NCBI RefSeq assembly: GCF_027923225.1
Contig: NZ_BSDI01000015.1
Location: 57,991-121,990 of the forward strand
DNA length: 64,000 nucleotides
Direction: 5' to 3'
Origin: Phytohabitans aurantiacus
GTDB lineage: Bacteria > Actinomycetota > Actinomycetes > Mycobacteriales > Micromonosporaceae
The notes below the pieces were generated by a model. The model worked only from the letters and a program-made list of their open reading frames with translations, had not been told where the DNA came from and searched no databases. The position numbers and the translations under genes are program-made. Numbering within the stretch: position 1 is the stretch's first letter; the number at the start of each line of letters is the position of its first letter. Shown here piece by piece: positions 42,581-50,943 of this stretch.

Positions 42581-43435
42581 TCAGGGGGTTGTGTGGACGA
42601 GGGTGTAGACCTCGCGGCGGGGGCGACCGTGGGTGGCGGCTACCGACGCGATGGCGTCGCGGCGGGACATGCCGCTGGTTTCGAGAGCGGCCACCGCTGA
42701 CCGCAGCTCTTCGTCCGATACCTCGGCACCCGACGACGGAGGCGCGCCGGCCACGACGAGGGTGATCTCGCCGCGCGGCTGCTGCTCGGTGGCCCACGTC
42801 GCGAGGTCGCCGAGCGGCCGCCGCACGATCTCCTCGTACGTCTTGGTGAGCTCGCGACACACCGCCGCCTCCCGATCCGCGCCGAACGTCTCGGCCAGGT
42901 CGTTGAGCGCCCCGCCGATCCGGTGCGGCGCCTCGAAGAAGACCAGCGTTCGTTCCTCCGCGGCGAGGGCGCGCAGCCGGGCACGCCGGGCGCCGCCGCC
43001 GCGGGGCAGGAAGCCTTCGAAGCAGAACCGGTCCGCGGGCAGCCCGGACAGCGCCAGCGCGGTGGTCACGGCGCTGGGACCGGGGGCCGCGGTGACCGGT
43101 AGGCCCGCGTCGAGTGCGGCGCGGACCAGCCGGTACCCAGGGTCGGACACGCTCGGCATCCCCCCATCGGTGATCAGCGCGACCGACGCGCCATCGCGCA
43201 TGGCGTCGACCAGATCGGGGGTACGCCTTTCCTCGTTGCCCTCGAAGTAGGAGATGATCCGCCCGGCGATGGTGACGTCGAGGTCGCGTGCCAGCCGGCC
43301 GAGCCGGCGGGTGTCCTCGGCCGCCACGACGTCAGCGGTCGACAGGGTTTCGCGGAGCCGTACGGAGGCGTCGGATATGTTGCCTAGCGGGGCACCAACA
43401 AGTACCAACCGCCCAGAATCGGACTTTTGCCCCAC
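42581..43435 (-). CDS. rsmI: 16S rRNA (cytidine1402-2'-O)-methyltransferase
   Basis: Methylates the ribose of C1402 in the 16S decoding centre, using SAM. 284 residues from GTG 43435. Tetrapyrrole-methylase-fold motifs: LVLVGAPLGNISD, ADVVAAEDTRRLGRLA, LITDGGMPSVSDPGYRLV, AAPGPSAVTTALALSGL and FCFEGFLPR. A C-terminal three-helix extension includes SGMSRRDAIASVAATHG. It is divergent from the PMT gene, with 84 bases between the starts. Confidence 0.94.
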   Translation of the reverse strand: MGQKSDSGRLVLVGAPLGNISDASVRLRETLSTADVVAAEDTRRLGRLARDLDVTIAGRIISYFEGNEERRTPDLVDAMRDGASVALITDGGMPSVSDPGYRLVRAALDAGLPVTAAPGPSAVTTALALSGLPADRFCFEGFLPRGGGARRARLRALAAEERTLVFFEAPHRIGGALNDLAETFGADREAAVCRELTKTYEEIVRRPLGDLATWATEQQPRGEITLVVAGAPPSSGAEVSDEELRSAVAALETSGMSRRDAIASVAATHGRPRREVYTLVHTTP

Positions 43436-43519
43436 CTCAATGGCCTTTCATCGATACTCGTGACACCACTAGATGGGCAGTGCGCGCCGGACCGCCCCTC
43501 CGCAGCCTACGATCGCGGG

Positions 43520-45172
43520 GTGACCACGGCCGCGACAGCGCAGGCACCGGCGATCACCAATGAAGGCGCCGGTCCCAAAGAAGAGCACGAGAGCCCTGAA
43601 GCCGGCACCGCCGACCAGCGCGGCGGCGTGGCCGACGTCGTCCGGCGTCGGCTGCTGCCGTTCGACGCGCGGCTCGACCCGTACTCGTGGCTCGCCACCG
43701 GCGTCATCGTGGTCATCGCCGGCATCCTACGGCTGGTCAACCTCGACAAGCCCAAGGGCTTGATCTTCGACGAGGTTTACTACCCCACTGACGCCTGGGA
43801 CATGCTGCACCGCGGCGTCGAGTGGGACGAGAAGAGCAACGGCCCGGCCTACGTCGTGCACCCGCCACTCGGCAAGTGGATGATCGCGCTCGGCGAGATG
43901 GTGTACGGCAACAACGAGATGGGTTGGCGGATCTCCGGCGCCCTGATCGGCACCCTGTCTGTGCTGATCATGGTGCGCGTCGCCCGACGCATGTTCCACT
44001 CGACGGTACTGGGTTGCACCGCCGGCCTACTCATGGCGCTCGACGGCTTCCACCTCGTACTGTCGCGGATCTCGCTGCTCGACATCTTCCTCATGTTCTT
44101 CGTGCTGGCGGCGTTCGGTGCGCTGGTCATGGACCGAGACGCACGCCGACGACGCTGGCTGCGCGCGATGGAAGCCGGTCTCGACCCGAGCCAGCCGGGC
44201 AAGGCGGGACGGCCGTCCTTCGACTGGCGCACCGGCGTGCCCTGGTGGCGGCTCCTGTGCGCGGTGATGATCGGCTGCGCCCTAGGCGTGAAGTGGAGCG
44301 CGATCTGGTTCGTGCCGGTCTTCGCCCTGCTCATCGTCTGGTGGGAGGTGGGCGCGCGCCGGTCCGCTGGCGTACAGCGTCCGTGGCGCGACACGGTGAT
44401 CGACGAGTTCGGCTGGCTCCTGCTCGCTGGCGCGCTGATCCTGATCACCTACACGGCGACGTGGGCCGGCTGGTTCGCCACTGACACCGGGTACTTCCGG
44501 CACTGGCTGCGCGACACCGGCCACTCCGAGCCGCCGGTGTGGGGCGCGATCCGCAACCTGCTCCACTACCACCACGAGATGTACAAGTTCCACTCCACGC
44601 TGGACGCCACGCACCAGTACCAGTCGTGGCCGTGGCAGTGGCTGCTGCTGGGCCGCCCGATCGCGTTCTACTGGTCGGGCGACGGCAACTGCGGCGCGTC
44701 GAGCTGCGCCTCGCACATCCTGCTCGTGGGTACGCCGCTGCTGTGGTGGTCGTTCATCCCGGCGCTTGGCGCGCTCGCCTGGTTCGGCATCGCGCGCCGC
44801 GACTGGCGAGCCGGCGCGATCCTGCTCGGCGTGGCGGCCGGCCTGCTGCCGTGGTTCTACTTCGCGATGCATGGCCGCACGATGTTCGCGTTCTACGCCC
44901 TCCCGGCTCAGCCGTTCCTGGTGCTCGCTGTGGTGTACGTGCTCGGAGCGATCATGACGCCCGCGCCCGCCCCAGCGGGTGCCACACCGGGCGCGGCACC
45001 GCCAACCGACGAGAGCAGTTCGGACCGGCGCCTGATCGGCGCGGTCGTCGCCGGGGCATACGTGCTGCTGGTAGCAGTCTGTTTCGCGTACTTCTATCCG
45101 ATATACGTCGGCCAGGTCATCCCGTACGACGACTGGTCCGCCCGCATGTGGTTGGGCAGCCGCTGGATCTAG
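43520..45172 (+). CDS. Dolichyl/polyprenyl-phosphate-mannose protein mannosyltransferase
   Basis: A GT39 (PMT) membrane enzyme that transfers mannose from polyprenyl-phosphate-mannose to Ser/Thr of exported proteins. 550 residues from GTG 43520. The catalytic acidic pair lies in the first outer loop, GLIFDEVYYPTDAWDML, followed by HPPLGKWMIALGEMVYG. There are about ten helices, and LSRISLLDIFLMFFVLAAFG and MIGCALGVKWSAIWFVPVF fit the family. The first 50 residues are hydrophilic. Palindrome B2 follows it, facing the MAB_1171c-like gene. Confidence 0.93.
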   Translation: MTTAATAQAPAITNEGAGPKEEHESPEAGTADQRGGVADVVRRRLLPFDARLDPYSWLATGVIVVIAGILRLVNLDKPKGLIFDEVYYPTDAWDMLHRGVEWDEKSNGPAYVVHPPLGKWMIALGEMVYGNNEMGWRISGALIGTLSVLIMVRVARRMFHSTVLGCTAGLLMALDGFHLVLSRISLLDIFLMFFVLAAFGALVMDRDARRRRWLRAMEAGLDPSQPGKAGRPSFDWRTGVPWWRLLCAVMIGCALGVKWSAIWFVPVFALLIVWWEVGARRSAGVQRPWRDTVIDEFGWLLLAGALILITYTATWAGWFATDTGYFRHWLRDTGHSEPPVWGAIRNLLHYHHEMYKFHSTLDATHQYQSWPWQWLLLGRPIAFYWSGDGNCGASSCASHILLVGTPLLWWSFIPALGALAWFGIARRDWRAGAILLGVAAGLLPWFYFAMHGRTMFAFYALPAQPFLVLAVVYVLGAIMTPAPAPAGATPGAAPPTDESSSDRRLIGAVVAGAYVLLVAVCFAYFYPIYVGQVIPYDDWSARMWLGSRWI

Positions 45173-45315
45173 CCGCGATCCCGCAAGTGGTACGCGGGCG
45201 TCACCTGCTCCCGCCGCCCGAGCCGCGCGGCCTTGGCGGCACGGCACGGCGCCGACGGCCGCAGCGGTCCGCACATCGGCGGACCCCACGCCCGCCGACC
45301 AAGGGCAATCGCATC

Positions 45316-45372
45316 GATCACGGGCGAACGCACGCGGTAAAGAGATCCAACCGCGTGCATTCGCCCTTGATC
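45316..45372. repeat. Intergenic palindrome family B, copy B2
   Basis: 57 bp with 22-base arms (45316-45337 and 45351-45372, two mismatches) and a 13-base loop, matching B1 in length and almost all positions. The loops AAAGGAGATCCAA (B1) and TAAAGAGATCCAA (B2) are also related. A partial arm, CCGACCAAGGGCAATCGCA, precedes it at 45295. It is in a 257-base convergent gap. Confidence 0.87.
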
Positions 45373-45429
45373 GGCGGAAGGGGGCCGGCGCGCGGAGCGC
45401 GGAGCGCCGGGGTGGGAGCGCGCGGGGGG

Positions 45430-46647
45430 TTACATTGCTACTTCGGTTTGGTTGGGGAAGAGGACCTCGCGTCCGGCGACCGCCGCGGCGACCACCGGCG
45501 AGAACGCGTACGCGCGGGAGACCTGTACCAGCCGGGCGACCTCCCCGGCGAGGTCGGCGGGCTCGTCGGGCCGGACCGGGGCGGCCTCGGTCTCGTCCGG
45601 GCCGCGCGCACCGCGCGCGTAGGCTCGCACCGCTCCGCGCAGGCGCGCGGCGTCGACCACCGCGGCCAACTCTTCCTCGCGCAGCCCGACCTGGGTGCCC
45701 AGCCGGCGGGCGCGCCCACCGGCCGCCTCGTCCAGGTACGGGCGCAGCACGAGCCAGCCGTCGTACAGCTCGATCACGCGCCGGTACAGGCGGCGGTCGA
45801 GGGTGCTGAGCGGGACGGCCACGGGTGGCTCCAGTGCGATCTCCGGCATGAGCCGGTGCAGGTCGACCCAGAGCGGCTGGAGCTGGCGGTACTGCTGGCG
45901 CCTGCGCACCCAACCGCGCAACTGTGACAGCCTCGGGCCCCACGCTGGCATGGTGAGCCCGAAGATGACGAGGAACGCGCCGATGCTGGCGGCGATCGGC
46001 GCGAGCGGTTCCCAACGCCGCGGATCGGCACCGGCCTGCGCGCCGATCACACTGGAGATCCGGATGGCGCAGTAGACGAGCCCGGCCATCGCACCGACCG
46101 CCGTGGCGCGCAGTCCCCGGCGCAGCCAGGAGCGGCCAGACACTCTGGCGTACGGCCAGCACAGCCGCACGACGTCGATGAGCCCCAACCCGAACGCGCC
46201 CAGGTACACGAGGATGTAAACGGCGAACACCGGCCGGCTCACGTAGGTGGCGACGAACTCGCCGACGCGCGGCTCGGTGGGGCCGGAGGCGAGGAAGAGT
46301 ACGACCATCGCGACCGCCGCCGTGGCGAGGAACGCGAACCGGATGCGGGCGCGACGGCTGGCCTCTCCCGGCGGGGTCACCCACCACAGCAGGAGCAGCT
46401 GTACCGTGCCGGAGAACCCGACGACGGACAGGTGCGCCCAGAGCGCGGCGAGGTTCGGCACTCCGGTGGCCCGGTCGAGCCACCTCCACACGGCTGGCGT
46501 CGACAGGGTGAACGTCGAGCCGAGCAGCGCGAGCGCCACGCACACCGCGTATCCGGCCGGGTTTCCGCCGCGCCGGAGGCCCTGCAGCTTGACCGCGCAT
46601 CCGGCCCAGGCCGTGACGGCCAGCACCGGATACAGGACCTCGTTCAC
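45430..46647 (-). CDS. MAB_1171c-like multispan membrane protein
   Basis: About 405 residues from GTG 46647, five bases after the ImmA-like stop. Seven N-terminal helices (through LVIFGLTMPAWGP near residue 255) are followed by a cytoplasmic helical domain of about 150 residues (LQPLWVDLHRLMPEIAL, then VIELYDGWLVLRPYL). This layout matches what is annotated as the MAB_1171c family of putative transporters, whose substrate and role are not known to me. Family genes occur next to XRE and ImmA-like genes, as here. Transport has not been shown. Confidence 0.78.
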   Translation of the reverse strand: MNEVLYPVLAVTAWAGCAVKLQGLRRGGNPAGYAVCVALALLGSTFTLSTPAVWRWLDRATGVPNLAALWAHLSVVGFSGTVQLLLLWWVTPPGEASRRARIRFAFLATAAVAMVVLFLASGPTEPRVGEFVATYVSRPVFAVYILVYLGAFGLGLIDVVRLCWPYARVSGRSWLRRGLRATAVGAMAGLVYCAIRISSVIGAQAGADPRRWEPLAPIAASIGAFLVIFGLTMPAWGPRLSQLRGWVRRRQQYRQLQPLWVDLHRLMPEIALEPPVAVPLSTLDRRLYRRVIELYDGWLVLRPYLDEAAGGRARRLGTQVGLREEELAAVVDAARLRGAVRAYARGARGPDETEAAPVRPDEPADLAGEVARLVQVSRAYAFSPVVAAAVAGREVLFPNQTEVAM

Positions 46648-46651
46648 CCGC

Positions 46652-47203
46652 TCATCCCAGCGAGCGTTCGATCCGCGCCACCACGTCGGCCGCGTCGAGC
46701 GGTACGTGCCAGGTCTGTTCGGGCGCCCACGAGTGGGCGCGCTGCAGCAGTAGGTCGGCGATGATTTCGGCCTCGCGCTCCTGGCGGCTGTCGTATCCGC
46801 CGTCGCGCGCGAGCGCCCGCCGCACCATCTCCGGGTCCAGTGTGGACAGCAGAGCGCCGGCGGGCACGTCGACGTCGGCCACCTGCTCGGAGGTGTGACC
46901 GGCGATGAGGTGGCCAAGTTCGTGGGCGATGATGTGCTGCTGGTGCAGCGGCCGGGTGCCGCTGTCGTAGCAGAGGTAATGCGCGCGGGCGCCGGTGATG
47001 ACGAGCCCGGACGGACCGTCGGCGGGCATCGCGGTGGGCATCAGCGTGATGGGACGGCCGATCCGGTCGCCCACTTCTTGGCAGAGCCGCTCGGCGTCGA
47101 ACGGCACGGGCACGGCGATGTCGCGCACCAGGCGGGCGCAGTGGCGGCGGATCCGGCGCAGGTCGGTGTCGTCGCCGGCGTTCCAGATCGGTGGTGGAGT
47201 CAT
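46652..47203 (-). CDS. ImmA/IrrE-type metallopeptidase-like protein
   Basis: 183 residues from ATG 47203, overlapping the XRE stop by four bases (ATGA). The zinc-peptidase helix HIIAHELGHLIAGH carries HExxH, and the downstream YDSRQEREAEIIADLLL has the third acidic ligand pattern E-x-x-A-D. ImmA-like enzymes cleave partner repressors of XRE type, and the gene directly upstream encodes an XRE protein. Here the pair is followed by a multispan protein, not by phage or ICE genes. The cleavage partnership is inference. Confidence 0.83.
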   Translation of the reverse strand: MTPPPIWNAGDDTDLRRIRRHCARLVRDIAVPVPFDAERLCQEVGDRIGRPITLMPTAMPADGPSGLVITGARAHYLCYDSGTRPLHQQHIIAHELGHLIAGHTSEQVADVDVPAGALLSTLDPEMVRRALARDGGYDSRQEREAEIIADLLLQRAHSWAPEQTWHVPLDAADVVARIERSLG

Positions 47204-47628
47204 TCGCCCGCCAGCCCTTCCAGCTCCAGGCAGCGGTCGACGACCTGCTGCACGAGCTGCTGGCTGGCTTCGGACAGGCCGGCGCTCGCCAGGACGGTGC
47301 GCAGTGCGACGCGTTTGGTGCCGAGCTGGCGCAGGCTCGACAGCAGTTCCAGATCCCGGTCGGTGCGGCGGGTGACGGCGTCGTCGAAGAAGTACGCCGG
47401 CGGGACACCGAAGAATCCGGCCAGCGCCTGGAGGTGCCGCATCGTCGGGTTGGTGCGCTCGCCGCGGCGCAGCAGCCACAGGTACGTCGCGGACATGCTT
47501 TCGCCGCTCTCCCGGATGGCCGAGGCGACCTCTTCGTTGCTGTACGCCCCGCGGTCGCCGGGGTGCACCGTGCGGAAGAGATGATTGAGCCTGTCCGCGA
47601 GCGTGCGCGGCTCTGCTGGCGTTGTCAC
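47200..47628 (-). CDS. XRE family HTH regulator
   Basis: 142 residues from GTG 47628 (MTTPAEPRTLADRLNHLFR). The HTH is YSNEEVASAIRESGESMSAT with YLWLLRRGERTNPTMRHLQA after it, followed by LAGFFGVPPAYFFDD, the common end of this domain. A C-terminal helical tail of about 55 residues follows. It is the first gene of a three-gene run with the ImmA-like and multispan proteins. A large palindrome 53 bases upstream is the likely operator. Confidence 0.87.
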   Translation of the reverse strand: MTTPAEPRTLADRLNHLFRTVHPGDRGAYSNEEVASAIRESGESMSATYLWLLRRGERTNPTMRHLQALAGFFGVPPAYFFDDAVTRRTDRDLELLSSLRQLGTKRVALRTVLASAGLSEASQQLVQQVVDRCLELEGLAGE

Positions 47629-47680
47629 GGCGGACCCCCATGTGCCCTGCTGCTCCGCTGCCCTGCGGTGCGTCTTGCCA

Positions 47681-47729
47681 ACCAGTGTGGACCAGGGTGG
47701 GCCCTGGTCCACACTGGTGACAGGTCACC
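47681..47729. promoter_or_regulatory. Double palindrome upstream of XRE gene
   Basis: Perfect 17-base arms (47681-47697 and 47702-47718, starting ACCAGTGTGGACC) around TGGG are joined to a second perfect palindrome, GGTGACAGGTCACC at 47716-47729, sharing GGT. The element lies 53-101 bases upstream of the XRE start, the expected place for an autoregulatory operator, though a hairpin RNA is also possible. Confidence 0.75.
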
Positions 47730-47820
47730 GGCACGCGCCCTCGGCATGTGGCCCGCACCGAGAGCGCCCCCCGTTTACGCCGGCGGTCCGTTAACCAGCC
47801 TCACCATCGGAGACCCACAA

Positions 47821-47870
47821 TGTCAACTGGTGTGAAGCAAAGCCGTCCGAACGTTCATGTTAGTTGACAG
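47821..47870. repeat. Spaced inverted repeat TGTCAACT/AGTTGACA
   Basis: Perfect 8-base arms at 47821-47828 and 47863-47870, 34 bases apart, in the long gap between the XRE gene and the exopolysaccharide operon. The spacing and AGTTGACA arm suggest a promoter-proximal regulator site (TTGACA is a -35-like string). The role is unknown. Confidence 0.45.
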
Positions 47871-47896
47871 CGGGAATATTCGGCGCACACCAAAAA

Positions 47897-47988
47897 GCGG
47901 CACGTGAGCCACGTGCCGCCGAAGTGTTGCTGAGATAGGCGCGCGCCCCGATCGCCTGCCACGGGGGAAGCGGGCGATAGGGGCGCGC
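47897..47988. terminator. Two stacked hairpins in intergenic region
   Basis: Hairpin 1: GCGGCACGTG and CACGTGCCGC, perfect 10-bp stem with AGC loop (47897-47919), preceded by AAAAA. Hairpin 2: 16-base arms at 47941-47956 and 47973-47988 with a single mismatch and a 16-base loop. No protein gene ends here, since the flanking genes diverge. They may close a small RNA or insulate the two promoters. Confidence 0.6.
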
Positions 47989-48295
47989 TGGGGTCAGCTT
48001 AATCACGTCGGATCAACCGCACAACAGGTCGCGGTAGGTCAGATTTCCGACCTTGCCAACGGCACCCACCCCGGAATATCGATCAGCCTCGACAATCGGT
48101 GCGCGTTGAGATCAATGAATGCATTCAGTCTGGGAGAGTCGCCATCCCGACAGTAACCTCGGGACGCGACCGTCTGGCCAGGCGACGCGTGGCTGGATCA
48201 GCGTTTCGTCCAGTTCTTTGGCACGACTTCGCCGTCCCCAATGGAGGGACCGAAAAGAGGCCCTGGCCAGGGACATCTCCATACGCTGCCTAGCC
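47989..48295. other. Unassigned leader region of exopolysaccharide operon
   Basis: About 307 bases with no convincing coding frame. It contains the palindrome TGAATGCATTCA at 48116-48127 and the short arms GGTC and GACC near 48037-48052. Base composition is less GC-rich than the flanking genes. I looked for known riboswitch cores here (c-di-AMP, c-di-GMP, cobalamin) and did not find one. Confidence 0.4.
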
Positions 48296-48826
48296 GTGAC
48301 CGAAATCTTCGTCGACGCGACCGGCCGGCGCCGGCGCCGGATGCGGCGGATCGCGTACGCCGTCGGCGCGACCTGCCTGATCTACACCGGCCTCGTCGGC
48401 ACCAGCGTCGTCGGCGAGCCCGCCGGACCCGTTGCGCTCGAACCCTTTCCCGTGCGCACCGACCGGCCACCCGTGCGCCCGACGCCGGTGCCGACCCGGC
48501 CGTTCGCCGCGGTCCTGCCCGAACAGGACCTCCGCCGCAGTGCGCCGCGTCGCGTCAACCGGACCGCATCCGCGCCGGAGCGGGTAGCCGCGCGAGCCGT
48601 CCGGGTCGCCGTCGCCACGCGCAGCCCGGCGCCACGCTTGGAGTCGACGCCGACGCCCACGCCGAGTGGTACCACGACACCGCCGCCGCCGATACCGGTG
48701 CCGACAAGCCCGCCGGCGCCGCCCCAGCCGACGACACCGCCGCCGACTACCGAGGCGCCGGCAACCCCGATACCCATGGAGACGCCCGAACCGGAAGTGC
48801 CGCAGAGCCCGGAGCCCACGCCCTGA
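48296..48826 (+). CDS. Proline/threonine-rich membrane-anchored protein
   Basis: 176 residues from GTG 48296 (MTEIFVDATGRRRRRMRRIA). A basic N-terminus and one helix (YAVGATCLIYTGLVGTSVVG, about 21-40) anchor a long external tail of Pro, Thr, Arg and Ala, ending in about 60 residues of TPTPTPSGTT-like and PPPPIPVPTSPP-like sequence. It has no enzymatic motif. Its stop overlaps the start of the deacetylase-glycosyltransferase gene (TGATG), so it is the first gene of that operon. A small accessory role, as for IcaD/PgaD, is a positional guess; the sequence itself is only a wall-spanning linker type. Confidence 0.68.
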   Translation: MTEIFVDATGRRRRRMRRIAYAVGATCLIYTGLVGTSVVGEPAGPVALEPFPVRTDRPPVRPTPVPTRPFAAVLPEQDLRRSAPRRVNRTASAPERVAARAVRVAVATRSPAPRLESTPTPTPSGTTTPPPPIPVPTSPPAPPQPTTPPPTTEAPATPIPMETPEPEVPQSPEPTP

Positions 48827-50943
48827 TGCCCGTTTCGAAGCGGACGCTGCGCCCGCGCCGCATCGTGGTCGCCGCTCTGCTCCTCGTACTGGCCAGCGTG
48901 CTCTTCGTCGAGGCGTACGCCAATGCCCGGTTCACTCCGGACGCCAAGGGCGCCAATGGAGACGAGTCGAGCGAGACCGTCCCCGACAGCGTCAGCGCCG
49001 GCGGACCGATCATCAACGCCGCCGGCCAACGCCACGTCTCGTACCGCCTGCCGCCCAAGACGATCGCCCTCACCTTCGACGACGGGCCGGATCCATGGTG
49101 GACACCACGGATCCAGCGGGTGCTCGACAGGCACGGCGTCGACGCCACGTTCTTCGTGGTGGGCTCGCAGGTGGCCCGCCACCCGGATCTGGCGCGGCAG
49201 CTCGTCTCCAATGGACACGAGTTGGGCGTGCACACGTTCACCCACCCGCGGCTGCCAGCGCTCCCGCGGTGGCGCCGGCACACTGAGTACGCGCAGACTC
49301 AGCTCGCCATCGCCAACGCGGCCGGCGTGCGCACGTCCCTGCTGCGGTTCCCGTACTCGTCGCAGCCCTCCGCGATCGGCGACCGGGAGTGGGAGCTGGT
49401 ACAGGAGGCGGGGCGGCTCGGGTACATCGTCGTCGTCAACGACCGCGACAGCCGGGACTGGGCCCGCCCCGGCGTACCGGCGATCCTCGCGAGCTCCACA
49501 CCGGACGGTGGGCACGGTGCCGTGGTACTCATGCACGACGCCGGTGGCGACCGCGCGCAGACCGTAGCGGCGCTGGAGGAGTTCATCCCCCGCATGCGGG
49601 CGCGGGGGTACCGCTTCACCACGGTTTCGCAAGGGCTGAACCTCACGGTCGGCGCCCCGGTCATGGCCAAGAACCCGGTCGCCGACGCCAACGACCGGTG
49701 GCGTGGCGGCGCGCTGCTGTGGGCCGTACGCATCGCCGACGCGATCCTCTGGCTGCTCAAGGCGCTGTTCATCGCGGTCGGGCTGCTCGCGGTCGCGCGG
49801 ACGCTGCTGCTGTTCGCGCTGGCGGGCCGGCACGCCAGGGAACGCCGGGCGCGGCGGTGGTCGTGGGGGTCACCGGTCACCGAGCCGGTGTCCGTGATCG
49901 TGCCCGCGTACAACGAGAAGGAGGGCATCGCCGCGGCGGTGCGGTCGCTGGCCGCGGGCGACCACCCCGAGATCGAGGTGGTCGTGGTCGACGACGGGTC
50001 CACCGACGGCACGGCCGATATCGCGGAAGGGCTCGGCCTGCCAAACGTGCGGGTGATCCGGAAACCCAACGGTGGCAAGGCGAGCGCGCTCAACACCGGG
50101 GTGGCCGCCGCCAGGCATGAGCTGATCGTGATGGTGGACGGCGACACGGTCTTCGAAACCGACTCGGTGCGGCGCCTGGTGCAGCCGTTCGCAGACCCGT
50201 CGGTGGGCGCGGTCGCCGGCAACGTCAAGGTGGGCAACCGGCACAGCCTCGTCGCGCGGTGGCAGCACATCGAGTACGTCATCGGCTTCAACCTCGACCG
50301 CCGGCTGTACGAGACGCTGCGCTGCATGCCGACGGTGCCCGGCGCGATCGGCGCGTTCCGCCGCGGCGCGCTCGAAGCCGCGGGCGGAATGACAGACGAC
50401 ACGCTCGCCGAGGACACCGACATCACCATGGCGCTGTGCCGCGCCGGCTGGCGGATCGTGTACGAGGACTCGGCGCGCGCCTGGACGGAGGCGCCGGCCA
50501 CACTGGGCCAGTTGTGGAAACAGCGGTACCGGTGGAGCTACGGCACCATGCAGGCGATGTGGAAGCACCGGGGCGCGCTGCGCAGCCGCGGCCCGTTCCG
50601 GTACGGACTGCCGTTCCTGGCGCTCTTCGGCGTCGTACTGCCGCTCCTCGCGCCGGTCATCGACCTGCTCGCCATCTACGGGCTGTTCTTCTTCGACCGG
50701 AGCGCCACGGTGACCGCGTGGTCGGCGATGCTGGGACTCCAGTTCGTGACGGCGGCGGTGGCGTTCCGGCTCGATCGGGAGAGCCTGCGCCCGCTCGCGG
50801 TACTGCCACTCCAGCAGTTCGCGTACCGCCAGCTCATGTACCTGGTGCTGCTCCAGTCCGTGGCGACCGCGCTGACCGGCGCGCGACTGCGCTGGCACAA
50901 GCTGCACCGCACCGGCCAAGCGGCGGTGGCCCGCGATGGTTGA
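48826..50943 (+). CDS. Fused polysaccharide deacetylase and GT2 synthase
   Basis: 705 residues with two enzymes. After an N-terminal helix (12-30) comes a NodB deacetylase: TFDDGPDP at 83-90, H136-TFTH-P141, RFPYSS at 174-179. Helices at about 295-333 return the chain to the cytosol. A processive family 2 glycosyltransferase follows: VSVIVPAYNE at 355-364, DD at 389-390, DGD at 438-440, ED at 529-530 and Q566-RYRW-570, then four C-terminal helices. These catalytic residues match hyaluronan, cellulose and PNAG synthases. The topology puts synthesis inside and N-deacetylation outside. It is followed by an acyltransferase gene overlapping by 8 bases. Confidence 0.93.
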   Translation: MPVSKRTLRPRRIVVAALLLVLASVLFVEAYANARFTPDAKGANGDESSETVPDSVSAGGPIINAAGQRHVSYRLPPKTIALTFDDGPDPWWTPRIQRVLDRHGVDATFFVVGSQVARHPDLARQLVSNGHELGVHTFTHPRLPALPRWRRHTEYAQTQLAIANAAGVRTSLLRFPYSSQPSAIGDREWELVQEAGRLGYIVVVNDRDSRDWARPGVPAILASSTPDGGHGAVVLMHDAGGDRAQTVAALEEFIPRMRARGYRFTTVSQGLNLTVGAPVMAKNPVADANDRWRGGALLWAVRIADAILWLLKALFIAVGLLAVARTLLLFALAGRHARERRARRWSWGSPVTEPVSVIVPAYNEKEGIAAAVRSLAAGDHPEIEVVVVDDGSTDGTADIAEGLGLPNVRVIRKPNGGKASALNTGVAAARHELIVMVDGDTVFETDSVRRLVQPFADPSVGAVAGNVKVGNRHSLVARWQHIEYVIGFNLDRRLYETLRCMPTVPGAIGAFRRGALEAAGGMTDDTLAEDTDITMALCRAGWRIVYEDSARAWTEAPATLGQLWKQRYRWSYGTMQAMWKHRGALRSRGPFRYGLPFLALFGVVLPLLAPVIDLLAIYGLFFFDRSATVTAWSAMLGLQFVTAAVAFRLDRESLRPLAVLPLQQFAYRQLMYLVLLQSVATALTGARLRWHKLHRTGQAAVARDG

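Noticed and set aside
46652..47628. XRE-ImmA pair as a prophage or ICE repressor module
   Set aside because: No integrase, excisionase, phage structural gene or attachment-site repeat is seen within 10 kb on either side, and the third gene is a multispan membrane protein.
47930..48240. A riboswitch in front of the exopolysaccharide operon
   Set aside because: The region folds, but I could not find the conserved cores of c-di-AMP, c-di-GMP, cobalamin, SAM or TPP classes. It is recorded only as an unassigned leader.
48099..48293. Small 64-codon plus-strand frame before the exopolysaccharide operon
   Set aside because: It has no ribosome binding site and no protein-like pattern, and it overlaps the symmetric DNA elements. 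The GTG start at 48296 in another frame suits the operon better.
48826..50943. Cellulose synthase (BcsA) as the identity of the GT2 part
   Set aside because: The GT2 motifs are shared with BcsA, but there is no PilZ domain after the last helices and no bcsB or bcsZ gene. The fused NodB domain points to an amino-sugar polymer.
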